Shown here: positions 46,781 through 58,377 of the stretch, piece by piece
How the letters are laid out: each line of letters opens with the position of its first letter
Position numbering within the stretch: the first letter of the stretch is position 1
Assembly (NCBI GenBank): GCA_023334545.1
Contig: JAADVB010000022.1
Coordinates: forward strand, 1-64,000
Direction of reading: 5' to 3'
Origin: Salisapilia sapeloensis
Lineage: Eukaryota > Oomycota > Peronosporomycetes > Peronosporales > Salisapiliaceae
Length of the DNA: 64,000 nt
The notes under the pieces: generated by a model
Told to the model about the DNA's origin: nothing
The model's database searches: none
Seen by the model: the letters and a program-made list of their open reading frames with translations, nothing else
Program-made: the position numbers and the translations under genes

Positions 46781-49700
46781 CTATAGCTCAATGCGCTTGC
46801 CACCAGGTCCTTTCGTATTCGCTGGACGCGAGTTCTGGTAATTGCCATTGCCATTCGGGTTCGTTGTAAACGATCCACGACGAGACATCGAGCGTCGCTT
46901 GCCTCCTTGGTTGGATGAATTGCTACGGGTACTGTCGGTCGACGCATCTCGGTCGTATGATCCACGTCGGCTACGACTGCGCCGGTATCCGTTCTGAGAC
47001 TGCATCGCCATGGCGTCATATGAATCCCGTCGGCCTCTTGGAGCGTACTCATACGACCCCACACGTCCACGTCGATCTCCACCAGCGTCATACGACTCAT
47101 TCCGGTGTTGGTTCTTGGGCGCATTCGCTTGCTTTTGAGCTTGTGCTTGGGCCTGTCGCGTCTGCTCTTCCGCCAAGTCCACACCGAGCGTCACGTTATA
47201 GCTCACTTTCTGGTCCTCTCCTTCCGACTCGATCACGATACCCATGACACGTCCAGGGTCTGGGATCGGACCGTCGTAGCCAGTAGGCTGACGCACGGGA
47301 GACGTGCTAGCAGACGAGGACGATGTAGTAGAAGCAATGGAGCTCGACCGGGCTTTCACTTGGTCGCCAATGTTGCCATTCGAGTTGCCCATCAAAGCAC
47401 TCATGAACGTCTTTTCACTGGCAGCTGGCTCCTCCAGTGGCTCCTTCGAAGACACGTCCTTAATGGTAACCAAACGCTGAGCTTTCACAGCCTCGGCAGG
47501 CTTCTTGCTCATCGACAACGAGTGGGCACGACGAATGGGTGTAGTAGAGGCAGGGAGAGGTGGCTGCGGAGCACTTGGCGCCGGTGGAGCGGATCCAATG
47601 ACCGGAGTGGCAGCGTTCACAGGGTGCTCTGGCTGTGGCCTCGTAGGCTGCGGCGGTTGCGGGGGCGCGACGGGTTGCTTGGGTGGCGCTTGCTTTGCAG
47701 ACACCGCCAGCTTGGTTAACCGAGGCACTTCCTCACGATGTTTACGACTGAGCTCTGGGTCTTGACGCAGAATCAGACGCAGACGAGCATTGGCTTTCGC
47801 AAGTGCCAAGTTCTCGTTCGACAAGTGCTCCGAGTGGTGCTTCAAGTGCTCAACAGTGTGTCGTAACGCCATGCGTTCATTCATGGCTTCATTTAGACTC
47901 GACTGCATCAAGGTCACTTTCTCCATGGCAGCCATGTTCTGTGTCTTCAGGAGACGGTGGGTCGACTTGATACGGTTATGCGCCGTCTTGAGCACTTCCA
48001 CTTCCTCCTGCAGCTTGGCTGCACGCTGGTTGGCTGCCTGGAACGACGCGCCATTGACGTACGCACCACGTTCCATGACGTCCTTCTCCTTCCGGAGCTG
48101 TGTCACAACGCCCTTCAAGTTACCACTCTGCTCCCTCAAGGCCGCGTTCTCCTTCCTTAATTGATCAATAACAGAGTCGGCACCTGCCAGTGCTTCCTCA
48201 CTGCGGTACGCAGTCTCTGGTGCAGGCTTCTCAGCCACTGGCGCAGGGGCAGACGACTGTTCCTTGGCTTGTTGCTCCAATTGCAGACGCGCTTCTCTCT
48301 CCTGTTGGAGACGCTGCTTGAGTAGCTGGATCTGGTTCTCCAATTTAGCATCCTCTTTGGCCTGCTGGACGATCGTCGCGAACGACTTGACCGCCAAGTA
48401 GCGACGGATGACGCTCTGGATCATCACAAGCGATTTGTGTGTCTTCACGTACTGCGCATAGCAGACGTGCATGCGGAAGACAGTCTGGATCTGCGTCGCC
48501 TTGGCGTGACGACGACGAGCCAAGAGCAGCTTCTGGGCCGCAGCACGTCGCACGTGTGTTTGAATTAACACCGCTGCCTTCTTCTGTCGCATGTACTTTG
48601 TGCGTTCAAAGTGTCCACGCACCATCTTTTCTACGACAATAGCCGCTTCCTTGGTGCGTTTGAAGATCGCGAGTGCCATCCACATCTTGGCGTAGCATTG
48701 GATCACAACAGCCGCTTCGCTCAGCTTACGCGTACGCATCTCTTCCAGTTGCTCCAGTGCACCCTTGCGGAAGAAGACACGGGTTTTACCAATTTGATAC
48801 CAATCGTCGTTACTAGGAAGAAGATGTCGCTTAAGCAACTCTTCCGAGTCTCGTTTGATCCGCTCCTGATCATCCGTCACGACGTCTGCGCTCGTGGTAA
48901 AGCTCTTACCGGCGAGACCACGGAAACGTTCGAGGAAGACGGACTGCAGGAGACGGTTGGGGAACGCCATGCGACTGATGCGCACGGCTTCCACGACACC
49001 AGCACACTGCAGCTGCTCCGTCACATGGTACTTGTTGAACGAGTTGGCACTCTTCTGACTGTTAGGCTTGAGACAGCGGACGTAGTGGACGTTCGTGCGA
49101 CGAATATCTTCCATGAGACCATTCAGCTGCGACTTGAACTGCGTACCGACCGTATCCGCTACGATGGATGTCCGGCGCTTGAGTGTAGGTCGACGGTTGG
49201 CTGCACTGCTCTCAGATGAGTCCTCCGGGAAGAGCTTGCGTACAAAGTCGGAGCCACTCTTGCGGATGAGGACAAGCAAGTCATTCTGTAGAGCGTCTGT
49301 GTTCTTCAGCAAGAAACCACTCGTCTCGTACTGGACATTGCCGGCGTAGTGTTTAATGATGAACGCATCGCGGGCAAATCGCGGACTTTCAAAGCGGTCA
49401 TTGTCGTTGTAATGGGCACGAAGTTTGTTGGCAAAGGCGTCGTCACTTCCCTTTGGACGCATGCACTCTTCATTCAGCAGCGCCATGAGTCCAAACTTGC
49501 CTTCAATCAACGCCAAGACGTTGGCGTTATCGGCAAACTCGATGCGTGTCCATGGGATTCCCTCTTCTTCATACTCGGTCTGGATGCTCTTAAAGACATC
49601 TTGAGTGAACTTTTGCTGCAGCTTTTCGTTCGCATAGTTGATACACAGCTGTTCAAACGAGTTCTTTTCGAAAATCTCGAAACCAAAGATATCCAAGATG

Positions 49701-51222
49701 CAAATCTTGTTGCTCACATCGGCGTGAGGAGCACTGGTAGACGCATTTACGGCGTGGATGAGCCAGTCAAACAAGTGCTGGTACAATGCCACGGACAGAG
49801 CTGTGCGTGCCGTCTGTGCCTGAGACACGGTGAGCGGCACTTGGTACGTGTCGTTCACAGCAGTCATCTCACGCTGCGTCAAAGCTTGCTCCATCTCTTC
49901 ACTGGAGAACTGCAGCAGTTGCGCCACAATATCTTGTGTTTTTTTGTTGGTATCGTTTTTTACGAGTTGCGAAGCATCGTCATTGTCAGCCAAGGCTTCG
50001 AACTCGAGTCTTGACATGTGTAGGATAGAAGCGACGATGGCAAAGATACTGTCAACGTCGGCTGCTTTCACGCCAAGCGACTCGAGACATTGGACCGTTG
50101 ACTTGAATTTGTCAGCGTCACGCAAGCCGTCACTCACACCAGACACGGTGGGCGTAATGCAGGGAAAGTCTTCTGCCTGCATACCAGTGATCTGGACCTT
50201 GGACGTCGCTTCTTCCGGTGCAGCAAGCAGTTGGTAGAAGATGTGGTAGTTGCGTTCACCGACGCCTTGTGATGGGACACGAGATTTTTCCAGCAAGTAC
50301 GTACGTGACTTGGCACCAATGAGTCGACCGATCTGGTCAAACTGGAGCTCGGAGAACTTTCCGAATCGACTCGAGTTATCATTTCGCGCCGTTTTCGCAT
50401 TACCAAATGACTCCATGAGTGGATTGGCATTTAAGACACGCTCAATGATACCTTTTTCACTTGCTTCTACCTCATCGTTGCTGCCAGCAGAGGCCAAGTG
50501 AGACATGAGGATCTTGGTGGTCTCGGTCTTCCCAGCACCAGACTCGCCCGACACGAGGATCGACTGATCTTCCCCAAATGTCCGCATGTGCTGGTAACTA
50601 CCTGCACTTGTGGCGTACACGTGTGGAGGTAGCTCCGATCGGTCTTTCATCAAGTACTCATCCTGCAGCTCTTTGGTATAAATATTCAACCACGCGTACT
50701 ACAAGACTCGTTAGTACTTGGACGCGGATAAGAATGTAGACAGTTAAACGTACGGGATTGACGGCGATACAGATGGGTCCTGTGTACGTGTAGGGGATCT
50801 GGCGTAAGAATCGTCTGCGAAGGTTGAACAGAATGGCCGGTTCGTGCAGGTAGTTGAGCGTCACCATGTCGGCACAGCCGTCTTCGCCGAAGTTTGTATT
50901 TTGTAGCATCACAGCATCTTTCTACAATATTAAAAGGATTAAGAGACGGTAGATGGGCACAAGACAAAAGGATCGTACATCCACAGTCTTGATCGAGCCG
51001 ACGGCCGGGTGCTTGTCCGCATCTTCCTCATGCTCGTCTCCATCGAGAACGACGTCGACCGTGGTGTCGTTCACGACGTGGCCCTTGGTGATGTGTCCAG
51101 ACACCCAATAGACGTTCTCCTCTCGCACGTAGACCTAGGGACGACAAGCACGATATGAGTATTGATTTGCAATCATGAAGCCATTTTAGGTCAGTAGATA
51201 CTTTAGTCTGTTCTGTCGCCAT
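46781..51222 (-). CDS. Unconventional myosin with IQ motifs, coiled coil and proline-rich tail
   Basis: Four exons on the minus strand, 51202-51222, 50979-51134, 50754-50921 and 46781-50698 (introns 67, 57 and 55 bp), give 1420 residues. An SH3-like N-terminus (YVREENVYWVSGH) precedes the motor with P-loop GESGAGKT (166-173), switch I NDNSSRFGKF, switch II DIFGFEIFEKNSFEQLCINY and the actin-binding region. The neck has about five IQ-like repeats. The tail is a coiled coil followed by a Pro-rich and then Ser/Arg/Gly-rich stretch ending in basic residues, with no DIL or FERM domain that I can see. An actin motor for transport or tip growth is inferred; the class within the oomycete myosins cannot be decided. 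Confidence 0.93.
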
Positions 51223-52204
51223 GCCGAGTCGGTTGTTTATCAAAGTGGTGGAACGAGTAGCGTTCGAAAAGTGTTGTGAGGGGAACGATGGGGGAGAGTA
51301 CGACGTCTCCTTGACTTCCTTCTCCCGGAGCAAAAGCTGCTTTGCGCCAGAGATGCACGCGCTGGTCCGTGGCGGATTTTACACCAATCGGAGAGGTGGG
51401 TACGCCCTACACTACAAGTTTGTATGGAAGAGGGTCGACACCAAAGCTTCAAGACGGGTGTACGAGAACGTACGACGATGTACACAAATAGGCGACTGGG
51501 AGAGTATAAGTTTCAAGCGTATCGGAAGAGAACATGGCAGCGGTTTCTTGGGATAGAACGTTATTCATCCACGGCGGGTATTCCTGAAGTTTGATACCTA
51601 TGTGGTCTATGGATCTTGAAACAGGAGTAGGCGTCTCTTGAAGTAACGCCCATCTTCTTCAAAGTCAGAAAACTCTACCGGCACAAACTCTTGCGCGTCG
51701 GAAGAAGGCGTTCGTGGCAGATACTCTAAGGATGCATTTACTGGACTTAAACCGATATAGAAACAGGATCTGTGCGCTAATGAAATTCCTCTCCCGGGAA
51801 CATGCAGGTGGCAATATGGCATTTTTGGATGGCAACGTGTGAATTGCACATGCTTGAAGCATTATCAGATAGCGATCTCAAGGTACGATGGCGGCGGTTT
51901 TCCGAGCGAGCCTGTCACGGTGTACAGACATGCTAGTCGCCCGGTGAAAGCTTACTTCATCTCTTCTTTTCACTCAGCTTTACCTTTTAACTTAAAGGGC
52001 TATATGCTACGTCCACTTACAGCACGAATGATCAAAACGAACAGTAGCAAGGTCCACTCCATTTTCAGTCGATATGCACTACCACGCGATCATCTCTAGA
52101 CCAAATTTTTAATCAGTCTAGAAAACACCGTTCTTGCATTGATCACAGCGAATGTTTGGGTCACAATGTAGTGGTTTAATACTTAAAAGTCTCGCGCTCT
52201 AATA
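51223..52204. other. Intergenic, about 980 bp
   Basis: Runs from the myosin start codon to the first recognisable part of the rhomboid remnant. There are short open frames only (up to 111 codons at 51221-51556), without recognised similarity. The first part is the myosin promoter. The last part may contain unrecognisable 5' sequence of the decayed rhomboid. Confidence 0.45.
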
Positions 52205-52735
52205 ATGTATTGGATGCTAATGTATAGGATGCTCGATCATGTTAGGACCTCCGCTGGGCACATGAACAAAGGCCGCTACTATGTCTTACGCACCCTTGTC
52301 TTCAACCGCATGGACTGCATGTACTTACGAACAAGCATGGCTTTCCTCTTTTTCAACTGGGAAATCTGCTACCTTATCGGATCCCACCGCTTCCTTGCCT
52401 TGTACCTTGGCAGCGGTGTCTTGTCTAATTTTACTCCTGTCATGAAGCAAAAATACAAGAGCAATTGCAGATCAACTTGAGAGCAAGTGGGGTTGTAAAT
52501 GGTATTATAGAAATCAGTGGGCTCCTATTCTCTCGCTCAAAACGGCACATTTTAGGCATTGCCTCCATGCGCGCTGAAGTGGCAGGCGTTCTGGCTGTCG
52601 ATCGGGTTATTTTGCATGGATATTGGATAAACGATACAATTTCAGCTACTTTGCTCATCTTAGTGGTGCTCTACTTGGAGGTGCACAGTATCTTCACCTC
52701 CGTCACGTTGATCGCTTCTTGAAAAATGATGCAAG
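52205..52735 (+). pseudogene. Decayed mitochondrial-type (PARL-like) rhomboid protease
   Basis: Three adjoining blocks in three different reading frames line up in order with a rhomboid protease. Block 1 (to about 52470) holds LIGSHRFLALYLGSGVLSN, the segment after the HxxxN helix, though the helix itself is degraded. Block 2 (52465-52640) holds RASGVVNGII around the catalytic serine codon at 52486-52488, with the usual GASG glycine changed, followed by LLFSRSKRHILGI. Block 3 (52635-52735) holds FAHLSGALLGG with the catalytic histidine codon at 52656-52658. A stop (52478-52480) and two frame changes separate the blocks, and no introns with good sites explain them. PARL-type rhomboids sit in the inner mitochondrial membrane. 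Identification is by motif order. Confidence 0.6.
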
Positions 52736-52776
52736 TAAAAGTTTGATCTGGTACTCGAACCTTCGATATGTTTACT

Positions 52777-53552
52777 TTATTTTCGAGTTCGAGCTTTGTA
52801 CTCGGCTGAAGTTTCCATCTTCTTCCCTTGCTTCCAAATCCCCACTTTCTTCTTTCGAGCTTGCGCTTCAAGCTTGTCAAACTTTTCTTGTTGGCCACCG
52901 TACACCGCTCCAGCCTGTCGATAGACATGCGCAAGCCCGCTTTTAAGCATCTCTTCTGAAACATTGCGACGGAATGGAAAGATGCCGTAATGAACCATGC
53001 ACACAGCTCTCGAATATTGGTCCTTGTGCAACAATGTGAGCTTAAGCTTACGATTCTGCAGCATACCTTCCAAAAAGGTACGAGCCTCGTCTCCGTATGG
53101 CTGTCCTGCATTACCAAATTTCGCCGTCTCTGGAGTGTCTATTGCATGCCGGTGGTAAGGACAATAGAGCAGTAGTGTGTCTGTAACGATGGATTACCGA
53201 TGGCAGCGAGACGGATCTGTAAAGTGTGGTCACTACGCTTACCATCGTAGGAGCCAGGTCCACGCCATAGAGGCAAGTGGCGTACACGAAAGGTGTCACC
53301 ATCTGTGCAGTGAACGTTCACTGCACGGATGGTAGCTTCTTGATTAAACAGCTTCATCGGAATGTCATCTACTGTCTTGTATCGACGGAACGGCTGACGG
53401 AGTTTCGGAATCAACAGCCCAAGGCAAATTCCGCCAGCAAAAGCCCCCCACAATGGAGCTTCTGATGGAAGATCACGGAGCAGCTGATCTTTGTGTTTTA
53501 AGACAGCATCTCGTTGCTGAGCAGATATCGGAAGGCTGTCGAGGACACCCAT
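52777..53552 (-). CDS. Membrane-associated staphylococcal nuclease-like protein (LCL3 type)
   Basis: Two exons, 53198-53552 and 52777-53138 (59-bp intron), give 238 residues. A weak membrane helix (about 34-50, LWGAFAGGICLGLLIP) precedes an OB-fold SNase domain. The catalytic pattern is intact: CTDGDTFRV (calcium aspartate), IRLAAIDTPE (Arg, Asp and Glu; the junction between exons falls inside the DTPE codon group), and the second arginine in DQYSRAV. The C-terminal end KKVGIWKQG matches SNase family members. It is probably a calcium-dependent nuclease on a mitochondrial or ER membrane, as for fungal LCL3; the location is inference. Confidence 0.88.
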
Positions 53553-53886
53553 TTACAATAGCGAACTGAATGTCTATTTCGTGTCCGGATTATTGAAGTT
53601 GGGGAGATCTTATGCGGTTGCAGAGCTAGCCATTGTGGAGCAACGCCACGTGCATGAGATGGCGATGACGCTCCTGTAACAGTCGATCTGTCCTGCACAT
53701 AAATTGGCGATGGAGTCGATGTAAGAAGTTGGCATAAAGAACTGAAGGATCGACGTACTCATTGAAATGCATAAAAAATAAACTTTCCATCTCCTACTCT
53801 TCGCTTGACCTGGCATCGGGAACCGGCGTTGAATTCTTGATAGTCACGCCATCATGCAGTTGCATGTAGCCTCCGTCGACGTCAAT
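53553..53886. other. Intergenic, 334 bp
   Basis: Between the SNase start codon and the end of the next minus-strand reading frame. No feature recognised. Confidence 0.45.
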
Positions 53887-54497
53887 CTAACGATAGAAGC
53901 GAGACGTTGTATCAGAGGCGATCGCAGGACCATGCGTGTGAAAATCGTCTCGTTTCGGATCTCTTCCGGGCTTCTTACATGATAGAACAAGGTACTTGTC
54001 GAGCAGCCCAATCTTTTCTGAGGTTTCAGTCATCCACGATAGATCCCAGACGTCTGGGGAATTATTATGATTTGCAAACAGCAAAAAGCTTGGGTCTGAC
54101 GGTCGAAGACCACAGATGCGAGTTGCTGCAATCACGTCGTGCGGTAGGTTACGAGTTTGAAGTAGATACTATGCAGTTTGTACATTGAACGCAGGTAGCT
54201 ACCATCACCGTCGATATACCCAGCCAAAACCTGGATTAAAACTTCACAGTCTGCTTTCAAGTATACCTCAGATGTTCCGCCATATTTGTTATCTAGTACG
54301 CGCAGTTCCTTCAGTCCATCGAGAACCAGATTTCGAATGGCGTAACGATCGCGCGATGCGTCTTCCGTCGCTACAGTGCACTCATATCGCGTGTTATTGT
54401 TGGAATTTTCTTCTGGGAGCGTTCGTGTGTGAACTTGAACTCGAAGTTTTTGGATCCCAGGAGGTAGGGCAGCATTCACATCCTCAACATATTGTTG
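53887..54497 (-). CDS. Unrecognised protein fragment, two exons, 5' end unknown
   Basis: Two minus-strand exons read together in frame: 54203-54497 and 53887-54125, with a 77-bp intron (GTAGCT to TTGCAG), about 177 residues ending at TAG. The first exon begins after a possible acceptor (GACAG) and has no start codon of its own nearby, except an internal ATG-less stretch. The product is soluble and polar (VQVHTRTLPEENSNNN, GLLDKYLVLSCKK). I do not recognise it. It may be the 3' part of a gene whose upstream exons include the PHD-like frame at 55.1-55.8 kb, or an eroding remnant; the 620-bp gap between them lacks coding sequence. Confidence 0.35.
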
Positions 54498-55119
54498 CTG
54501 TCATTGAACAAGCTCTTCGTCATTCGTGCAGATACTAGGTCAGCCTCTGGCTACAATCGCTAGCCAGAGTCCAAGGTAATAAGGATCTACTAGCAAGTCT
54601 ATCTCTTCGTGAGGTCTGACGCGCTGTTCGTTATTGCTAGTGTCATCCTCTAGATCTGTCACAAGACAAAGATTTGATCCCAAAAGTCCTTCAGCTGCTA
54701 GCTATCCGTTTAAAGTACCCTTCTTGGGAGGCCACTTTTGACCCAATTTCCCCGTAGTCTCGGCGATAATATTCCCTTCTAAAGCCATTTGCGGATCGAC
54801 TTCATGTGGAAGGATCTCTTGGAGTATGTATTGTAGTCATTTGGGTTCGTACATGTCTTTTGAGCGAGTCGACTTAACCGGCAAACCCTCCACGCATTGT
54901 GTTTCCAACACTTTTGCTGAACTGTCATATTCTTTCCCGGTGCAGTGAAGTACTTCCCTCTTGCATTTCCTACTTTAAATGCTGAATGGACGGAATGCAT
55001 GTACAGTTCGTGTGTGGGTTATGACACAACCGCCGCACCTCACGACTACTTTGATCATATTTACGACCATTGACATGAAGTATGATTAGCGTATCCGATG
55101 CACATGTGAAAGCGTCGCT
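54498..55119. other. Non-coding stretch, 622 bp
   Basis: No convincing reading frame on either strand. It is either a long intron, which would be unusual for this genome, or a spacer between two gene remnants. Confidence 0.4.
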
Positions 55120-55770
55120 CTAACATTGTTGGAATTTGTAGTAGTCAACGTAGCTTCCTTGCGCCTCGAAGCTCTCTCCCAGCGCTAAGATATTCACTTC
55201 TTGTTCATAATATCCAAACAGTACGCCATCAACATTTAAATAACGGAGCCTTTTCACCCCTGAAATTGATCGTACTTTCGTAGGCTCTTGGTAACCAGTT
55301 GCAGGCAAATCGATTGAGGTTTGCGCGTCTTCCTTTTCTTCACCTTGCGTGTCAGGATAGTGTAGATAGCAGCAAAATGGCTTTTTCAAAAGCGTACTCA
55401 TGGCGAGCACGCAGGGAATGTAGTACCAACGACCAGAGTCGGCACACGGGATGATGACGTCGTACTCGTGTCCGAGAGGTTGCTTGTCATCTGAAGAAGG
55501 TGTAGCGTCGAGATCAACTTTAAAACCCTTATAGGAGCAACGGTAGCATTCAGCTATTCACAGCGCGCATATAGTACATCAAGATTTTCCATTGAGGCAA
55601 CCTCCGTGCATAGGTTCTCCACAATGTCCTTGGCATGTCTTCACATCAGCGTTCCCGCCTATTTCAATGTCACACTTGGCACAAACGATGCCTTCCACAC
55701 TCTTTGTCGTACGACAGTGCTCCTGGTATTGGACTTTCGGACTAACGTGGTCGAAACTCGTTGCTTGCAT
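55120..55770 (-). pseudogene. PHD-like zinc-finger protein, apparently interrupted
   Basis: Two minus-strand open stretches, 55579-55770 and about 55120-55560. The first starts MQATSFDHV and contains a cysteine/histidine array, VCAKCDI, then KTCQGHCGEPMHGGC. The second supplies the missing pair as CYRCSYKG and continues for about 140 residues to FQQC. Together the ligands follow a C4HC3 PHD order. However, the first stretch runs into TGA (55579-55581) eight codons after the sixth ligand, and no GT donor lies before it in a usable phase; the nearest, GTACTA, is just past the stop. So either the gene is broken or uses an unusual splice. PHD fingers bind histone tails; function here is not inferred. 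Confidence 0.4.
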
Positions 55771-56204
55771 CTTCAGTCATATGAGATCAAATGTGGTGTC
55801 AATCAAGACAAGATCCAATCTTTAACCTAGAGTGCGATGTAGGACTGGAGAACTTGTTAGGTCGGATGCAATTTTTATGTGAGCAAAGCAGAGTACGATA
55901 GACTGCTGCAAGTTTTCAAGCTGAATGCTTGTGACTATTTTTCAATGAGCAATCTGTACTTACTTGTGGAAACCTCGAACCTATGGTAACCTAGAAGAAC
56001 AGCAGCGATAGAGTCTAGATAGAAGACATAGATAGGCAAAGATCCAATGCACTACCTTTTTGAGATCCTTCAGCAGCGCAAAGGTTTTCGTTTCAGTAGA
56101 AAATCAGTACAAAGTAGATTATCGAGATAGTCTGCAGGATAGCACGACAACTCTAAAACGGTAACCCTGAAACCTTTAAGAGACGCGGTCAGTAGACGCC
56201 TCCG
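55771..56204. other. Intergenic, 434 bp, divergent
   Basis: AT-rich spacer between the PHD-like frame (minus) and the dynein-2 light intermediate chain (plus). Nothing recognised apart from its expected promoter role. Confidence 0.45.
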
Positions 56205-57464
56205 ATGCCAAGTATCGAAGAGTCTACGGATATCTGGAGATTGGTGGAGAATCGAGTCATCGATGCGACCCCATCGGCAGCAGAACATGGCAATCAGAAG
56301 CAGAAAGTTGAGGCGAAGGATTCGTATACTCTGTTTGTCGGTTCACGTGGTGCTGGCAAGTCGTCTCTGATAAGCACCTTTCGAAATGCTTCTAAAGGTA
56401 TGTACGTCCATTGTAGATGAGCTACATTACTACATCAATATTTAAATGATCTATGTCTCTAGTGGAAGAGATCAAGCCAACGACGGCGCTCGATTATGCC
56501 TTCGTGCGTCTGAAGACGTCCAACAGACCGCTCGTGGCTCATATGTGGGAGCTTGCGATGAACAATTGTGTCGGTGATATGATTCGAGTTCCGTTAGATG
56601 AAGATAGGATTCTCAACGGAGGCGTTGTCATCGTACTCGATCTTTCAGATCCAGGCGACGTCGTACCAAATCTTGTGAAATGGCTTCTATTGCTCTACAA
56701 GGTCGTTCAGGACCTGTTGAAAGCACGTGAGAAGCGATCTGCTACGGATAAACTCGTTGTTGAGCGCTTGCGTATGTCAGCTGGAAGCAAGTTTGGCAAC
56801 GATCATCCAGACAAGTCTGAAGTAACTCCATTCCCCATCCCTCTTCTTATTCTCGGGAACAAGTTTGAGACTTTTCGAGATGAAGACAGTGCCAAGCGAA
56901 AAGGAATTATCCAAGCTCTGCGGTACTTGGCGCATGTGTATGGAGGCACTTTACTCCTCACGGGCACGAAAGATAAAGCTATGACTACTCAATTTCGTTC
57001 TATCATGAAGACTTTTGCATTCCCAAGCACTGCTTCCACCAGTTCCAAACTGACGAAAGAGGTCGATGCAAGCAAACCAGTGTACATTCCTGCGGGCTCG
57101 GACAGATTGGAAGATATTGGTATGCCTAAGGTAATCGGTCGACGTCAAGATGGCTCCAAAGATGAGCATGAAGAACGTGCGCGACAGTGGAAAAAAGTTT
57201 CCAGTGAGTACTATGTTCCGTCTGGTACTGTCAAAGACAGCGACATAGCCGTCGAGGATGAATTGGAGACCAAGGCCACGGATGACCAGGAGCAGTTTCC
57301 AGAACCCAACATCGATCGCATTCGTCAACAAAAGAGGTTTTTATCATACAAAGTTTCATGAAACCACATGAATACTAACTTAAAACTGCTTTAGAGAGGA
57401 ATTGCTTCGATATCGTGACCAGCGTCGCAAGTCCATGGGCAAGCGACTTCGATCCGCTGGATAA
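56205..57464 (+). CDS. DYNC2LI1: Cytoplasmic dynein-2 light intermediate chain (DYNC2LI1/D1bLIC)
   Basis: Three exons, 56205-56397, 56463-57336 and 57395-57464 (introns 65 and 58 bp; the second has a TACTAAC branch site and a weak GTTTTT donor), give 378 residues. A P-loop GSRGAGKSS (about 46-54), DYAFVRLK, and VVIVLDLSDPGDVV mark the Ras-like light intermediate chain domain. LILGNKFETF is the NKxD-like element and LLLTGTKDKA follows. The end (NIDRIRQQKREELLRYRDQR) fits dynein-2 rather than dynein-1. It is a subunit of the retrograde intraflagellar transport motor, so the organism builds flagellated cells, as oomycete zoospores are. Confidence 0.92.
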
Positions 57465-57610
57465 TGGTCACAAGAAAATATTTCCCAAATTTCTTTTCTT
57501 TTCATATTTTCCTCCAATCCGTCGCCTACCAATAGTATATATTCTCTTTGGATTGGCTGAAAATGAAAGCTCGATCAAGAAAACACCAAAACGTAAAGAA
57601 GAAGTAGAAT

Positions 57611-58326
57611 ATGGAGTCGATCTTTGGCCTCGTGGGCAAGGACTTTGTCGTCCTCGCCGCTGACTGCAAAGTCGCACGCTCGGTGCTAGTCTACCGAGAT
57701 GATGAGGATAAGGTACTGTGTCTCTTTAGTCGCTCTGAGTAGTCTGTGGACGTAGCTAATCGCTCGTATCTTATAGATGGTCAACATGGACGATCACAAA
57801 CTGCTCGTAGGCGCCGGCCCACAGAGCGACCGGATCGCATTCTCCGAGTACATTCAGAAGAATATGAAGCTCTATGAACTTCGCACTGGTGTCTCACTAA
57901 GCGGTCCTGCTGCCGCTAACTTCGTTCGTTCGGAACTGGCGAAATTCCTTCGCAAGTCCCCCTACCAAGTCAATTTGCTCATGGGAGCTGCGGACGTGGA
58001 TAAAGAGACCGGAAAGACCACGCCGACACTCCACTGGGTTGACTACCTCGGTTCGATGGTAAAAGCCAACTATGGTGCCCACGGCTTTGGCTCGAACTTC
58101 ACCCTATCCATCTTTGACCGGGAGTGGAGGCCGGATCTGACGCTCGACGAGGCCATGGCTATGCTCAAGAAGTGCCGCGATGAACTCGAGACACGTTTCC
58201 TCGTCCGCAATGGCAAGTGGATGTTCAAGGTATTCGACTCACCCTATCATATCGTCAAAAATAATATTAACAATGTCTTTCTAGGTCGTCGACGCGAATG
58301 GTATTCGTGAAATCGAGATGTCCTAA
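57611..58326 (+). CDS. PSMB2: 20S proteasome subunit beta type-2 (beta 4, PSMB2)
   Basis: Three exons, 57611-57712, 57777-58229 and 58285-58326 (introns 64 and 55 bp), give 198 residues, the usual length. The start MESIFGLVGKDFVVLAADC lacks the catalytic Thr1 propeptide cleavage site, as expected of the non-catalytic beta-4 subunit. Further signatures are the DRIAFSEYIQKN segment, LSGPAAANFVRSELA, PYQVNLLMGA, and the short third exon VVDANGIREIEM. It forms part of the inner beta rings of the proteasome in nucleus and cytosol. Confidence 0.97.
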
Positions 58327-58377
58327 GCATCCAAATAAAACACAACTGGAACGAGAAAAATGTCTATTGCATACGAT

